64,000 bases of DNA from Bremerella sp. P1 (GCF_028748185.1 NZ_CP118164.1:4303814-4367813), one strand, 5' to 3'. Shown: positions 43,737-52,724, numbered from the stretch's first letter. The notes: generated by a model from the letters alone, not told the origin. A program made the numbers and translations.

Positions 43737-45155
43737 CTAAAAGGCCCGTTCGCCAATGCCTTGGCTATTGCGGAAGGCCTTGATGTGTTCGTCTTGGCCT
43801 GAGGCTTCGGAGAGCTTATCCCAGCTTTGGGCGGCTTCCAGCCAGATGGCTTCGAGGTCGGCGTCGTCGCTGGCCATCGTCTTTTTCAGCGCCTCGCGAA
43901 CGACGTTCTCGTACGCTGCGCGGTCTGGTATCCGCAGGGCCGATAGGTGTCGCGGCGATTGCAACTGCTCGAGGCTTACCTGAGCGTATTGCCGCAGGGC
44001 GGTGCCTGGCAGGTTGCTCGGCATCCAAGCTTCGGACATCGGTAAAGAGGAAACTCGGCAGAGGGTGGTTCGCTCGGAAGCGGGAGAAATCAGCGAAATC
44101 AATTCCGGACCAGTTAATAGAACCAGCAAGTTCGCCGCATTCATCGTTTGTCCCGATGCGGACGAGATCGAACCCACCATGCCGGAACTCGACAGCAGGG
44201 GGATGCTTTCTGGCTGATTGCCTGGGCGAGGGAGCCATTGATTCTCGGGCGTCTGGTACGTTTGTTTCGAGCCGGGAAGGGGAGCGAAATGGATGGCTTC
44301 CGAGACCGTTTCCGGCATACTCGTGGACTCGTTGATCCAGCCGATCGCCATGACCGATTTGCCGTCGAGGAACGCCTCGGCGGCTGCGCTGGGGCTCAGT
44401 GAATTCAACTCTTCGGGGATCGTCTGGGCAACATCGGCCAACTGCTGAGCGGCCTTCGTGAAACCAGGCGTGTCGATGCGAGCCTTGCCGGTGGCGAAGT
44501 CGAAGTAGGTCGAAAGGTTCTCGCCATGCTTCACGTAAGCGGCACTGCGAGCCAGCCACAAGTTCGGCAGGTAGGCCGGATCAAGAGGTTCTAGCGTGGC
44601 CGCTTTCAGCGTGTCGCTACTTTTCAGAAGATCGCTGTTTTGGATCGTCTCGACGGCGGCAGCGTACTCGTCCCACGTGTTGGGTGTTTTCAGACCCAAC
44701 TGATCAAGCAGGTCGATGCGAACCATCAGCATCAGCACTGGGCTGCCCAGCGGCAGGGCGTACGGCTTTGATCCCCAGCGCGTCTCGGTCTGAAAGATCC
44801 CCAGGGCGACGTCGTCCAGTTTGAGTTCTTCGTTGTCCAGCGTGGCCGACGGGAGGGGAGCAATCCAGTCACGCTTGATCAACTCGCCCATCATCGCCGG
44901 TGGGTAGATGAGGAGATCCTTCGTGAACCGTTTCTGCCCCAGCAATGCCTCTTCGCTGACGACATCGACGGTGATCTCTTCTTCGGTCCGAGCCGCCAGT
45001 TCACGGCGAACGGCCTGGGCCATGCTTTCGTCCCCTACGATCGTGAGCGAAAGGGGAGGCGTTTCGATCTTGGGACGGTCTTTCTTTTTCGTGTCGTTGC
45101 ATCCAATCAGCAGGCACGGAACAAGAACGAGCAGAAGAGAAATACGAAATGTCAT
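43737..45155 (-). CDS. Extracellular solute-binding lipoprotein (ABC type), orphan
   Basis: Lipoprotein with signal MTFRISLLLVLVPCLLIGC (Cys at 19) and 472 aa of periplasmic-binding-protein fold. Typical features: LTIVGDESMAQAVRRELAART, PLPSATLDNEELKLDD, RWGSKPYALPLGSPVLMLMVRIDLLDQLGLKTPNTWDEYAAAVETIQ and a C-terminal helical region. The pattern fits family-1 sugar-type solute-binding proteins. No permease or ATPase gene is near, so it may work with a distant transporter or as a sensor. It runs towards tRNA-Ala with 70 nt between them. Confidence 0.85.
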   Translation of the reverse strand: MTFRISLLLVLVPCLLIGCNDTKKKDRPKIETPPLSLTIVGDESMAQAVRRELAARTEEEITVDVVSEEALLGQKRFTKDLLIYPPAMMGELIKRDWIAPLPSATLDNEELKLDDVALGIFQTETRWGSKPYALPLGSPVLMLMVRIDLLDQLGLKTPNTWDEYAAAVETIQNSDLLKSSDTLKAATLEPLDPAYLPNLWLARSAAYVKHGENLSTYFDFATGKARIDTPGFTKAAQQLADVAQTIPEELNSLSPSAAAEAFLDGKSVMAIGWINESTSMPETVSEAIHFAPLPGSKQTYQTPENQWLPRPGNQPESIPLLSSSGMVGSISSASGQTMNAANLLVLLTGPELISLISPASERTTLCRVSSLPMSEAWMPSNLPGTALRQYAQVSLEQLQSPRHLSALRIPDRAAYENVVREALKKTMASDDADLEAIWLEAAQSWDKLSEASGQDEHIKAFRNSQGIGERAF

Positions 45156-45324
45156 GAGTTCAACTTGCGACCATCAAAGTGTCTCGGCATGTTTGCGCTC
45201 CCCGCATGGTAGTCGGATTACCAGCGAGCGACAATCGCTGAGGCCGCCCTGGCAAGTCGAACAAGCGAAGTTCTAAGAAGTCGCGAACCGATTGCCGTCG
45301 GCGTGCGTATAAACGCGCCGGCTC

Positions 45325-45843
45325 TTAACCTTCGGGAAACTGTCGACAAAATTCATACAGGGCCATGCACGTCGCCGTCGCGGCGTTGTAGCTGTACGGC
45401 ATTCCATACACGGGAATCTCGACCGTTGCGTCCAGCAGGCCAAGGATGTCGTCGGTGATGCCCAGGCGTTCGTTGCCAATCACCAGGACGGTCTTTCGCA
45501 CGAACGCGAAGTGGTGGATGTCCTGCGAATTGGTTGTTTGCTCGAGTCCCACCAGCGTATAGCCTTCTTTTTTCAGGTCACGCAGCACCGGGGCCAGGCT
45601 GCGATGACGCGAGATCGGCAGCTTCTCAGCACCATCGCGGGCAATTTTCGGATCGATCTTCACATTGCCACACACCACCACTTTGCTGATCGCACAGCAC
45701 GATGCGGCCCGGACGATTCGCGAGATGTTCACGTTGCTCCGCATCGGACAGCAGGCCACGATCAGTTCGCGCGGCTGATCCAACGCCGTGGGGGGCTTGT
45801 GACGAAGGTGTTCGAAATCAGGGTCCATGCTAGTTGCAATCAA
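45325..45843 (-). CDS. SpoU/TrmH-family RNA 2'-O-methyltransferase
   Basis: SPOUT methyltransferase catalytic domain of 172 aa without the extra N-terminal substrate-binding domain of larger members. Motif 1 is NVNISRIVRAASCC, motif 2 VLVIGNERLGITDDIL, and motif 3 VEIPVYGMPYSYNAATATCM, the knotted SAM-binding region. The last motif has YNAATA where SLNVAxA is usual. The target (tRNA or rRNA) cannot be assigned. It overlaps the start of the divergent thioredoxin-like frame only if that gene begins at its first possible codon. Confidence 0.87.
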   Translation of the reverse strand: MIATSMDPDFEHLRHKPPTALDQPRELIVACCPMRSNVNISRIVRAASCCAISKVVVCGNVKIDPKIARDGAEKLPISRHRSLAPVLRDLKKEGYTLVGLEQTTNSQDIHHFAFVRKTVLVIGNERLGITDDILGLLDATVEIPVYGMPYSYNAATATCMALYEFCRQFPEG

Positions 45844-45907
45844 AACGGCGGCCCCTGTTGCTAGGGCCCCAGCGGCTGAGATACAAACGGGGATAAGGAA
45901 TATCGTA

Positions 45908-46540
45908 ATGCGAAAACTTCACAAGGTGGAAGCGGGTCAAATGATGAATACGCGTTGGATAATGCTCGGGGTGTTGGTCGCGTTTTGCGGATGTGGCAAA
46001 GGATCGGGGCCTCAACCGGCCATGACGCCGCCTGTCGAGACGGTGGAAGCCACGCCTGAGAGGACCATAGAAATCACCACGAAGGTGATGGACTACCAGG
46101 GCATTCAAATGCTGGTCGATTCGTACCGCGGCAAAGTGGTCGTCGTCGACTACTGGTCGACCGATTGCCCACCGTGCATCAAGGAACTGCCAGGGCTTGT
46201 CGAAGTGCACAACGAATTCTCAGGCAACGATGTGAAGTGCATTACGGTGAGCCTGGACTATATCGGCCTGGCCGACGAAGGTCCCGAAACCTACAAGGAC
46301 AAAGTCATGCCGTTCCTGCTGCATGTCGGAGCGACCTTCGACAACATCATCGCCGCGGACGATTCCGAGACGATGCTGAAGAAGCTGGAGCTGGCCGCCC
46401 CACCGGCCGTGATGGTCTACGGCCGCGACGGCAAGCTGGCCAAACGCTTCGATAACGAAGAGGCTGCCAGCGAAGAGGAAGGGTTCACCTACGCCAAAGA
46501 CATCAAGCCGTTGGTGAAGCAGCTGGTCGAAGCGAAGTAG
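45908..46540 (+). CDS. TlpA/thioredoxin-like lipoprotein
   Basis: Thioredoxin-fold protein with active site WSTDCPPC (CxxC) and the cis-Pro motif APPAVMVY. I place the start at the ATG at 45908 (AAGGAA upstream); 45941 is possible. The N-terminus (NTRWIMLGVLVAFCGCGKG) looks like a lipoprotein signal with lipobox FCGC. The layout (signal, thioredoxin domain, helical tail) suggests an envelope thiol-disulfide protein in the TlpA/ResA class. The frame is open to 45827 but that would overlap the divergent methyltransferase gene. Confidence 0.85.
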   Translation: MRKLHKVEAGQMMNTRWIMLGVLVAFCGCGKGSGPQPAMTPPVETVEATPERTIEITTKVMDYQGIQMLVDSYRGKVVVVDYWSTDCPPCIKELPGLVEVHNEFSGNDVKCITVSLDYIGLADEGPETYKDKVMPFLLHVGATFDNIIAADDSETMLKKLELAAPPAVMVYGRDGKLAKRFDNEEAASEEEGFTYAKDIKPLVKQLVEAK

Positions 46541-46556
46541 TCCGCATACCTCTTGT

Positions 46557-46580
46557 CCCCTCACCCTTGGGAATGAGGGG
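46557..46580 (+). terminator. CCCCTC-arm hairpin, copy 1
   Basis: CCCCTCA pairs with TGAGGGG, with an inner CCC/GGG pair; it starts 17 nt after the thioredoxin-like stop. Two related hairpins occur at 50183-50210 and 55125-55153. It may act as a terminator or be a REP-like element. Confidence 0.5.
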
Positions 46581-46596
46581 GGCTGTGATTCATGGT

Positions 46597-46746
46597 TGGC
46601 CCAGAGAGATTCTTCTCTGGGTGGCCGTAGGTCACAAGCGGCTAGTACATCAGGCCTGAATCAAATGGAATCAGGCTATCCTCATTGACGTTGATACATG
46701 AGCCGCTCGTCGGCTATGCCGACCCAGAGAGAAATCTCTCTGGGCC
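46597..46746. repeat. Nested inverted-repeat element (~150 bp)
   Basis: Two arms of about 47 nt (46597-46642 and 46700-46746) are inverted relatives with roughly 80% match by eye. Each arm itself holds a hairpin: CCCAGAGA...TCTCTGGG in the left and CCCAGAGAGA...TCTCTCTGGG in the right. The centre (46643-46699) is not coding. The element lies between convergent genes and resembles a MITE- or REP-like unit. Confidence 0.6.
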
Positions 46747-46779
46747 ACCCAGTGTGCTGAACACCGAACCAACCCAACC

Positions 46780-48597
46780 TTAAACGCTATCCGCGAAGGC
46801 CTTCAGGTCTTTCTCGAACGCATCGAGCCGTTCTTCCATCTCTTCCTGGGCGGCGTCCAACAGCGAAAGCTGTTCGGCAGCGACGTAGGTAAACATGTAG
46901 AACTTCACCTTCGGTTCGGTGCCGGAAGGACGGACGGCGACGTAGTTGTCTTCTTCCAGGGCCAAGATCACCATGTTTCCGCCGGGGCCGCCCAGTGGTT
47001 TCGACTCGCCGCCGGGCGTAGAGACCGTGTCACTCAAGTAGTCACGCACCTCCAGCAGTTTTAAACCGCCGACCGATTGCGGTGGTTCTTCGCGGAACTT
47101 GGCCATCAGCTTCTGCATGTTGGCCATGCCCTCCGAGCCAGGCATCTTCTGATTCAACAGGCGTTCGGCGTGGTAACCGTGTTGCCACCACAGCGATTCC
47201 AGCTTCTCGTGCAGCGACTTGCCTTCGGCCTTGCAGTTGGCGGCTAGTTCGGCCAGCAGCATCGAGGCCACGGCGGCGTCCTTGTCGCGTGCGTACTGAC
47301 CGACCAGGTACCCGTGCGATTCTTCGCAGCCGAAGAGGAACTTGTCCGGCCCTTCCGCATCCATGGTGCCGCCGATCCACTTGAACCCGACTTGGAGGTT
47401 GCCACAGGTTCGCACGCCGTAGCTATCGGCAATGCGGCGAGCCATCTCGGTGGTGACCAGCGTCTTCACGATGTAATGATCGGAAGTCAGACCGCCACCC
47501 TTCTTGCGTTCGGAAAGGACGTGATCGCAAAGCAGTGCCGCGATCTGGTTTCCGGTGAACGTGCCCCATTCGCCAGTGGTGTCCATCGTCTTGGGGGCCG
47601 CACAGCCGACACGATCGCAGTCGGGGTCGGTCGCCAGGATCAGTTCGGTCCCGTCGGTCTTGGCCTGCTCGATGGCGGCGTCGAAGACGGCTGGGTTTTC
47701 GGGGTTGGAAACGTGCTCTGGCACATTTGGGAAGTCACCGTTGGGTTCTTCGTGCGGGCCGAAGATCGTCACGTCGGTGAAATTGTCGGCCTTGAGTGCC
47801 GGGACCACGGCCGAAGCCCCCACGCCGTGCAGTGGCGAGTACAGAATTCTCAGGTCACGCGGGCCGTCGAATTTCTGCTGGGCGACGTTGCTGATGAACG
47901 CCTCGTCGGTTTCTTTCGTGCAGATGACGATCTTGCCGTCGCTGACTGCCGCGTCGAATTCCACGCCCAGCGGAATTTCCTGCACGTTCATGACGTTGTC
48001 GATGATTTTCTTATCGTGCGGAGGCATCACCTGACCGCCGGTCGACCAGTACACCTTCACGGCGTTGTCGCTGGGCGGGTTGTGGCTGGCGGTGACCATG
48101 ATGCCGCACGAGCACTTCTTATAGCGGACCAGGAACGAAAGCTCCGGTGTGCTGCGGTAGTCGTCCAGGAAGTAAACTGTGAAGCCGTTGGAAACCATGA
48201 TTCGGGCACACAACTCGGCAAACTCACGCGAGCGGTGTCGCGTGTCGTAGGCGATCGCACAGGAGAGGTCACCTTCGACGCTGCTCTTCACGTATTGGGC
48301 CAGACCCTCGGCACTTTCGCCAATGGTGCGTTCGTTTACCGCATTCGAGCCGATAGGGTACATTTTTCCGCGTCGGCCGCCGGTACCGAAGGGGATGATC
48401 GTCCAGAACGCGTCGTCCAGCTCTTTCCACATGCCGGACGTGATGTGCTCGGCTACCTGACTGGCGTACCGGGCATATCGGTCTTCGGTGAGCCAGATTT
48501 CGATGTTCTCGGCAGCGCTGGCCGTGATTTTTCCGTCGGCCGTGGCCTGTTTGACTTGTTCGAGAAGTGCTGTGGTGTCGATATCGCTGCCGCTCAT
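46780..48597 (-). CDS. Phosphohexomutase (phosphoglucomutase/phosphomannomutase)
   Basis: Interconverts sugar 1- and 6-phosphates in central carbohydrate and envelope metabolism. Start region GTGGRRGKMYPIGSN (sugar-binding), catalytic phosphoserine loop GIMVTASHNPPSDNAVKVY, metal loop ATDPDCDRVG, and sugar loop GCEESHGYLVG. The C-terminal phosphate loop is VRPSGTEPKVKFY. At 605 aa it belongs to the longer phosphoglucomutase group. The N-terminal ~45 residues form a helical extension. It is divergent from a second mutase gene with 212 nt between the starts. Confidence 0.93.
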   Translation of the reverse strand: MSGSDIDTTALLEQVKQATADGKITASAAENIEIWLTEDRYARYASQVAEHITSGMWKELDDAFWTIIPFGTGGRRGKMYPIGSNAVNERTIGESAEGLAQYVKSSVEGDLSCAIAYDTRHRSREFAELCARIMVSNGFTVYFLDDYRSTPELSFLVRYKKCSCGIMVTASHNPPSDNAVKVYWSTGGQVMPPHDKKIIDNVMNVQEIPLGVEFDAAVSDGKIVICTKETDEAFISNVAQQKFDGPRDLRILYSPLHGVGASAVVPALKADNFTDVTIFGPHEEPNGDFPNVPEHVSNPENPAVFDAAIEQAKTDGTELILATDPDCDRVGCAAPKTMDTTGEWGTFTGNQIAALLCDHVLSERKKGGGLTSDHYIVKTLVTTEMARRIADSYGVRTCGNLQVGFKWIGGTMDAEGPDKFLFGCEESHGYLVGQYARDKDAAVASMLLAELAANCKAEGKSLHEKLESLWWQHGYHAERLLNQKMPGSEGMANMQKLMAKFREEPPQSVGGLKLLEVRDYLSDTVSTPGGESKPLGGPGGNMVILALEEDNYVAVRPSGTEPKVKFYMFTYVAAEQLSLLDAAQEEMEERLDAFEKDLKAFADSV

Positions 48598-48809
48598 GGT
48601 CGTCCCCTTGTTAGGTCTACAGGAATTACCCGATTTTAAGGGAACGCCTCCTGGATCATCAATTGGGCCCGGCGGTGGTATGTGAATTCTTCACTTTCGT
48701 GGGGCAACGAAGAAAACGATCACGCCAAGACTGCTCATTATGTTTTATAGTAGGGAAGCTCACCCGATTGCCCTGGAACTACCACTATTTGCCGAGCCGA
48801 CCTAGCACG

Positions 48810-50153
48810 ATGCAAGAACCGATCATCAGCGTGTCCGGATTACGCGGAATTTTAGGATTGAGCCTTTCGCCGGAGACAATCAGCCGCTACGTGTCGGCGT
48901 TTGTCGAGCAACTGCCGGAGGGAAGTATTCTCCTTTCTCGCGATGGTCGCCCCAGTGGCTGGGCGTTGGGGGACATCGTTAAGGGGACCATTAATCTGCT
49001 CGGCCGCGATGTGATCGACGTCGGCGTCGCCGCGACCCCCACGGTGGGCATTCTGGTCCGCGAAAATCGCTGCACCGGCGGTATTCAAATCTCGGCCAGT
49101 CATAATCCGCCGGAATATAACGGCATCAAGCTGATGGGTGCCGACGGGCGAGTTATCTCGGCCGAAAAGGGAGCCCAGGTTAAAGAAGCCTACAAAGACC
49201 AACCCATTACCTGGGCACCATGGGACGAAATCGGCAATACGACATGCTGCACCGACACGACCACGGCCCACATCGAAAAGGTCCTCGGCACGATTACGCC
49301 AGGGCCGATTCAAAGTAAAAAGTTCAAAGTACTGCTCGACAGCAACGGCGGCTCCGGCAGTATCGTCGGCGTGAAGCTGCTGGAACAACTCGGCTGCGAA
49401 GTCGAAGTGATCGGGGGCGAACCCAACGGCACCTTCCTCCATCCGGCCGAACCGACCGAAGCGAATCTGAAATCAATTTCCGAACTGGTCACCAAAGGAA
49501 AGTACGACGTCGCATTCTGCCAAGATCCCGACGCCGATCGCCTGGCCGTGATCGACGAAAAGGGTCGCTACATCGGCGAGGAGTACACCGTCGCTTTGTG
49601 TCTGCAGAATGTGTTGTCGCAGCGTAAGGGGGCCGTCGTCATCAACGGGGCCACCAGCCGCATGAACGAAGACGTGGCCGCTTCGCTGAAATGCAAAATC
49701 TTCCGCTCGGCGGTCGGCGAGGCAAACGTCACGCAGGAAATGATGCTGCGAGACGCCGTTTTCGGCGGCGAAGGCAACGGCGGGCCCATCGATCCTCAGG
49801 TGGGCTACATCCGCGACAGCTTCGTCGGCATGGCCAACATTTTGGAACTGATGGCCAAGAAGAAGAAAACGGTCAGCAAACTGGCCGACGCCTTGCCGCG
49901 TTACGAGATCGTCAAGCACAAGGTCGATCTTGATGCGCACGAACTGCCAGCCGGTTTCGATCGCCTGAAACAGCAGTACGCCGACGCCGAAGTCGACGAA
50001 GGGGACGGGCTGCGTTTCACCTGGAAAGACCGGTGGTTGATCGCGCGAGCAAGTAACACGGAACCAATCGTCCGCGTCATCGCCGAATCGAAATCGTTCG
50101 ACCAAAGCGAAGACATGTGTATCGCCGCGACACGCACGCTGCGTGGGGTTTAG
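48810..50153 (+). CDS. glmM: Phosphoglucosamine mutase-like phosphohexomutase
   Basis: Likely converts glucosamine-6-phosphate to glucosamine-1-phosphate, upstream of UDP-GlcNAc. The frame is open to 48663 but the ATG at 48810 (MQEPIISVSGLRGILGLSLSPE) matches the family start; 447 aa. Phosphoserine loop QISASHNPPEYNGIKLMG, metal loop CQDPDADRLAVID, sugar loop GGEGNGGPI, C-terminal RASNTEPIVRVIAES. The loop GGEGNGG differs from the GGExSGH of textbook GlmM, so the GlmM call is probable, not certain. It is divergent from a second phosphohexomutase. Confidence 0.82.
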   Translation: MQEPIISVSGLRGILGLSLSPETISRYVSAFVEQLPEGSILLSRDGRPSGWALGDIVKGTINLLGRDVIDVGVAATPTVGILVRENRCTGGIQISASHNPPEYNGIKLMGADGRVISAEKGAQVKEAYKDQPITWAPWDEIGNTTCCTDTTTAHIEKVLGTITPGPIQSKKFKVLLDSNGGSGSIVGVKLLEQLGCEVEVIGGEPNGTFLHPAEPTEANLKSISELVTKGKYDVAFCQDPDADRLAVIDEKGRYIGEEYTVALCLQNVLSQRKGAVVINGATSRMNEDVAASLKCKIFRSAVGEANVTQEMMLRDAVFGGEGNGGPIDPQVGYIRDSFVGMANILELMAKKKKTVSKLADALPRYEIVKHKVDLDAHELPAGFDRLKQQYADAEVDEGDGLRFTWKDRWLIARASNTEPIVRVIAESKSFDQSEDMCIAATRTLRGV

Positions 50154-50182
50154 GCGCGGCGTAAAGCCTGCCCTCGCTCCGG

Positions 50183-50210
50183 TCCCCTCGCCCCTATGGG
50201 GAGAAGGGGA
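50183..50210. terminator. CCCCTC-arm hairpin, copy 2
   Basis: TCCCCT pairs with AGGGGA around an inner CCCC-TAT-GGGG hairpin. It lies between convergent stops (50153 and 50217) and may serve both genes. It is related to copies at 46557 and 55125. Confidence 0.5.
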
Positions 50211-50216
50211 TATGAA

Positions 50217-51050
50217 TTACGGTGGCCCTCGTTCCTTCACTTGTTCGAGTAGCGTTTTCAGGCGTATGCTTTCGTAACTCGGGGATCTCTGATCACGGGT
50301 TACGTGTTCCACCCAGTGCATGAGATCGAACTCGATGACCTCGACGCGCGGGCGGACCTTCGGCACGTCCTTGTTCGGCAAGTACTTTTCGTAGGAAAGA
50401 ACTGCCGCATCGCCACCCGCATCGCGTCGCAGGCAATCAATCTTGGCCTGCTTCAGGCGAATCTTTGCCTGGAGTTCCAGGTCTTGAACCTTCAGGTGAT
50501 AGAAGCTCCAGGCCAGGTACCGTTTTTCTTGGTACGTGTATGGCTCTTCGAGCGGAAGACCGTGATGCGGAGCACGCTTGTTGTGGCGTGCTTCCGAGTT
50601 TCGCTTACGCGGGGGCCTAGTCCTCTTGCGACTTGGCAGCGGCGGAGGATCCTCCACGGGGAACTCATACGCGGCGACTTCGGCGTCGATTGGCTCCGTC
50701 AGATAGTTCGCGCAGAACTCGGGATCGTCTGATTCGACAAATTGAGTGTGAAGTGCTTCCTGCTCGGCTGTGCGTGACTCGTTAAAGGCCTCCCACGCGG
50801 CCTCTTGGATGGCATCCTGACGCCACGCGATGGCTTCCCAGGGGGAAGGCCTCATGCCGGGCGGCTTCCGGTTAGAAGGTTCCGGCGGTGGTAAGGGTTC
50901 CTCGCGGGGCTGGTCAGCGGAAAGATACAGCAACACTTCCCCACAGCAGGGACACAATAGTCGATTGCCATCGCGCACGGCGACCTGCGGAGCGTGCTCA
51001 GGCGAGCCAGCTCCGTGCTTTTCAGGTTGTATCGCGTGGTGATGGGACAT
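50217..51050 (-). CDS. Hypothetical hydrophilic protein with a CPCC knuckle
   Basis: I do not recognise the family. I use the ATG at 51050 (MSHHHAIQPEKHG, 277 aa); the frame is open to 51149, but there it runs through two hairpins of a repeat-like element. Residue ~30 begins NRLLCPCCGEVLLYLS, one half of a zinc-ribbon-like site. A Pro/Glu-rich linker and a basic stretch (LPSRKRTRPPRKRNSEARHNKRAPHH) follow, with a helical C-terminus containing EEPYTYQEKRYLAWSFYHLKVQDLELQAKIRLKQAKIDCLRRDAGG. It has no signal peptide or membrane segment. A nucleic-acid-associated role is possible from the basic region, but no more can be said. Confidence 0.6.
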   Translation of the reverse strand: MSHHHAIQPEKHGAGSPEHAPQVAVRDGNRLLCPCCGEVLLYLSADQPREEPLPPPEPSNRKPPGMRPSPWEAIAWRQDAIQEAAWEAFNESRTAEQEALHTQFVESDDPEFCANYLTEPIDAEVAAYEFPVEDPPPLPSRKRTRPPRKRNSEARHNKRAPHHGLPLEEPYTYQEKRYLAWSFYHLKVQDLELQAKIRLKQAKIDCLRRDAGGDAAVLSYEKYLPNKDVPKVRPRVEVIEFDLMHWVEHVTRDQRSPSYESIRLKTLLEQVKERGPP

Positions 51051-51077
51051 GACGTAATCTGTACGGTTGATGATCGT

Positions 51078-51149
51078 GTGCCACTGCCGCCTTCGGCAGT
51101 GTGAAGTGGGTACACAGTTCGCACGCCCAAGAATACTTGGGCGTGGCAC
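51078..51149. repeat. Tandem hairpins inside an outer inverted repeat
   Basis: CACTGCCG-CCTT-CGGCAGTG (51082-51101) and CGCCCAAG-AATA-CTTGGGCG (51124-51143) are two perfect 8-bp stems with 4-nt loops. They lie between GTGCCAC (51078) and its complement GTGGCAC (51143-51149). The whole unit lies just upstream of the hypothetical gene start and could be a repeat element or a leader structure. Confidence 0.5.
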
Positions 51150-51323
51150 CCAGCAAAGCGAGACTGCTTCGATGGGTGTACGTGCAGTTTACAGGGTTAG
51201 CGCTTCAGTGAGATAGTGCGCCTCGAAGAGTGTTTTCAGACTCGCACCACGCGGGGCTTGGTTTCCCACGATCGTCCGCGAAATCTGCGATTCGCTTTGG
51301 TAAGAGATTTCGTGAATAGCAAA

Positions 51324-52724
51324 CTAGCCCGCTGGGCGAGTTTGCCAGCCGTCGACGATCAACTCGCCGTGGACGCCACACTCGAACTTGAGGGGCTCCT
51401 TCAAACCAGGGTGGTTGTCAGTCGTCGGATTTTCGAACCGGTCGGCATCGGCCACGTTGGTCAGCTGGTTGTTTTGAATCGTGCTTTCGTAGCTTTCTTT
51501 TGACCGCAATAGAGGCCTCGGCTCGCCTTGGCACTCGATGATGTTGTCGCGGATCGAAATGGTCTCGAAGTCGCATTCACGGTTGAAACCGAACAGTCCA
51601 TCGCGGCGCGGAGTCTCCGTTGTGCGGGTGATGATGTGATTGTTGTGAATTGCCAGGTTGCTGTATGGCTCGTTAATCCAAATCACGCCGCGGCCGGGAT
51701 TGCTGATCAAGTTGTTGTGGAAAGTAGCCGGTCCACCGGCGGGTGCTTTGCCGAAGCCTGAGATCAGGTTGCCGTGGTCTTTCTGCAGGTCGAAGTCGAA
51801 CAGGTTGTGATCGATCTCGACTCCGTTGCGGACAAACTCGATCGAGTAACTGTCGCGAAAGTAATTGTGATGAATGTGAAACGTGCGGCCGCTCTCTGGG
51901 ATGGGGCCGCCAGCGTACTTGGGAATCGAGATGGTACCGAAGCAGATGTTATGATCGATCTCGACGTCTTCGTCGTTTTCAAACGGCAATTCGATCGAAA
52001 AGTTGACTTCGATTGTGTTGTGATGAATGCGGCTCTGTTTTCCCTGGCGGCACTTGATGCCGTAGAACTCGTCGGCCTTGCTCTCTTGCGTGCGTGTGAA
52101 GCGGTTGTGAGCGATCTCGCTCTCTTTCATCCAAATGGCGAAGATTGCGCCGCCGGTGATCCCGCCATCGACGCCTGGCTCGCCACCTCGTTTCCAACGG
52201 CCGCCGGCGTCGATGAACTCGCAGTCGTGAATCCGTGCCCGCTGCATTGCGAACGTACGGATGCCGCACCAGAGCGTATCTTGGATCCGTAAATCATGCA
52301 GGTGCAGATCGGTGCAGCCGAAACCATAAATGGCCCCATGCACGTGCGGCCCTCGCAGTGTCATACCGGTCATGGTGACGCCAGCCGCTTTGTCGGGCAG
52401 CCGCACGAGATAGGCGTTTGTGTCGAGTCCCTGAGTTTTCATCTCAGGGTCTGGCAGCGTCTTGGTCGAGGGTTTCCAGCTTGCCACGCCGGTGATGATT
52501 GTCTCGTCTTGGCCAGCACCCTGGATCGTCATGCCGGACTTGGGCTCCAACGGCGCGGAAAGCTCAAACGTGCCAGGACCGACCTCGATGGTGTCCCCTT
52601 CCGCACCGTTATTGACCGCGGCCACCAGGGCTTCGGTCGTCGTAACGGGGGCAGCCAGGCACGACATGACGAGGGCTAAAGAGCAGGCCAAAGCGACGAG
52701 CAATTGGAAAGTTCGGACAAGCAC
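51324..52724 (-). CDS. Secreted right-handed parallel beta-helix protein
   Basis: Exported protein of 466 aa with signal MLVRTFQLLVALACSLALVMSCLA. The body is a right-handed beta-helix: an N-terminal AVNNGAEGDTIEVGPGTFELSAPLEPKSGMTIQGAGQDETII cap, then rungs of the IxxNxI and HxNxI kind (LHDLRIQDTLWCGI; ARIHDCEFIDAGG; SEIAHNRFTRT; SRIHHNTIEVN; VEIDHNICFGTI; FHIHHNYFRDS; LAIHNNHIITR). Such proteins are often polysaccharide lyases, hydrolases or surface proteins. No catalytic set is evident to me, so the function is open. Confidence 0.88.
   Translation of the reverse strand: MLVRTFQLLVALACSLALVMSCLAAPVTTTEALVAAVNNGAEGDTIEVGPGTFELSAPLEPKSGMTIQGAGQDETIITGVASWKPSTKTLPDPEMKTQGLDTNAYLVRLPDKAAGVTMTGMTLRGPHVHGAIYGFGCTDLHLHDLRIQDTLWCGIRTFAMQRARIHDCEFIDAGGRWKRGGEPGVDGGITGGAIFAIWMKESEIAHNRFTRTQESKADEFYGIKCRQGKQSRIHHNTIEVNFSIELPFENDEDVEIDHNICFGTISIPKYAGGPIPESGRTFHIHHNYFRDSYSIEFVRNGVEIDHNLFDFDLQKDHGNLISGFGKAPAGGPATFHNNLISNPGRGVIWINEPYSNLAIHNNHIITRTTETPRRDGLFGFNRECDFETISIRDNIIECQGEPRPLLRSKESYESTIQNNQLTNVADADRFENPTTDNHPGLKEPLKFECGVHGELIVDGWQTRPAG

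Noticed and set aside
43508-43756. 82-codon minus-strand frame containing AVAQLGERCVRNAEVVGSIPISS
   Set aside because: This is the well-known false translation of a tRNA gene; it covers tRNA-Ala(CGC).
47314-48639. 441-codon plus-strand frame
   Set aside because: Antisense shadow of the phosphohexomutase gene.
51273-51292. Possible third copy of the GxxExxY-type repeat (CCGCGAAATCTGCGATTC)
   Set aside because: Similar to the repeat core by about 17 of 20 positions, but no flanking similarity was found; too short to claim.
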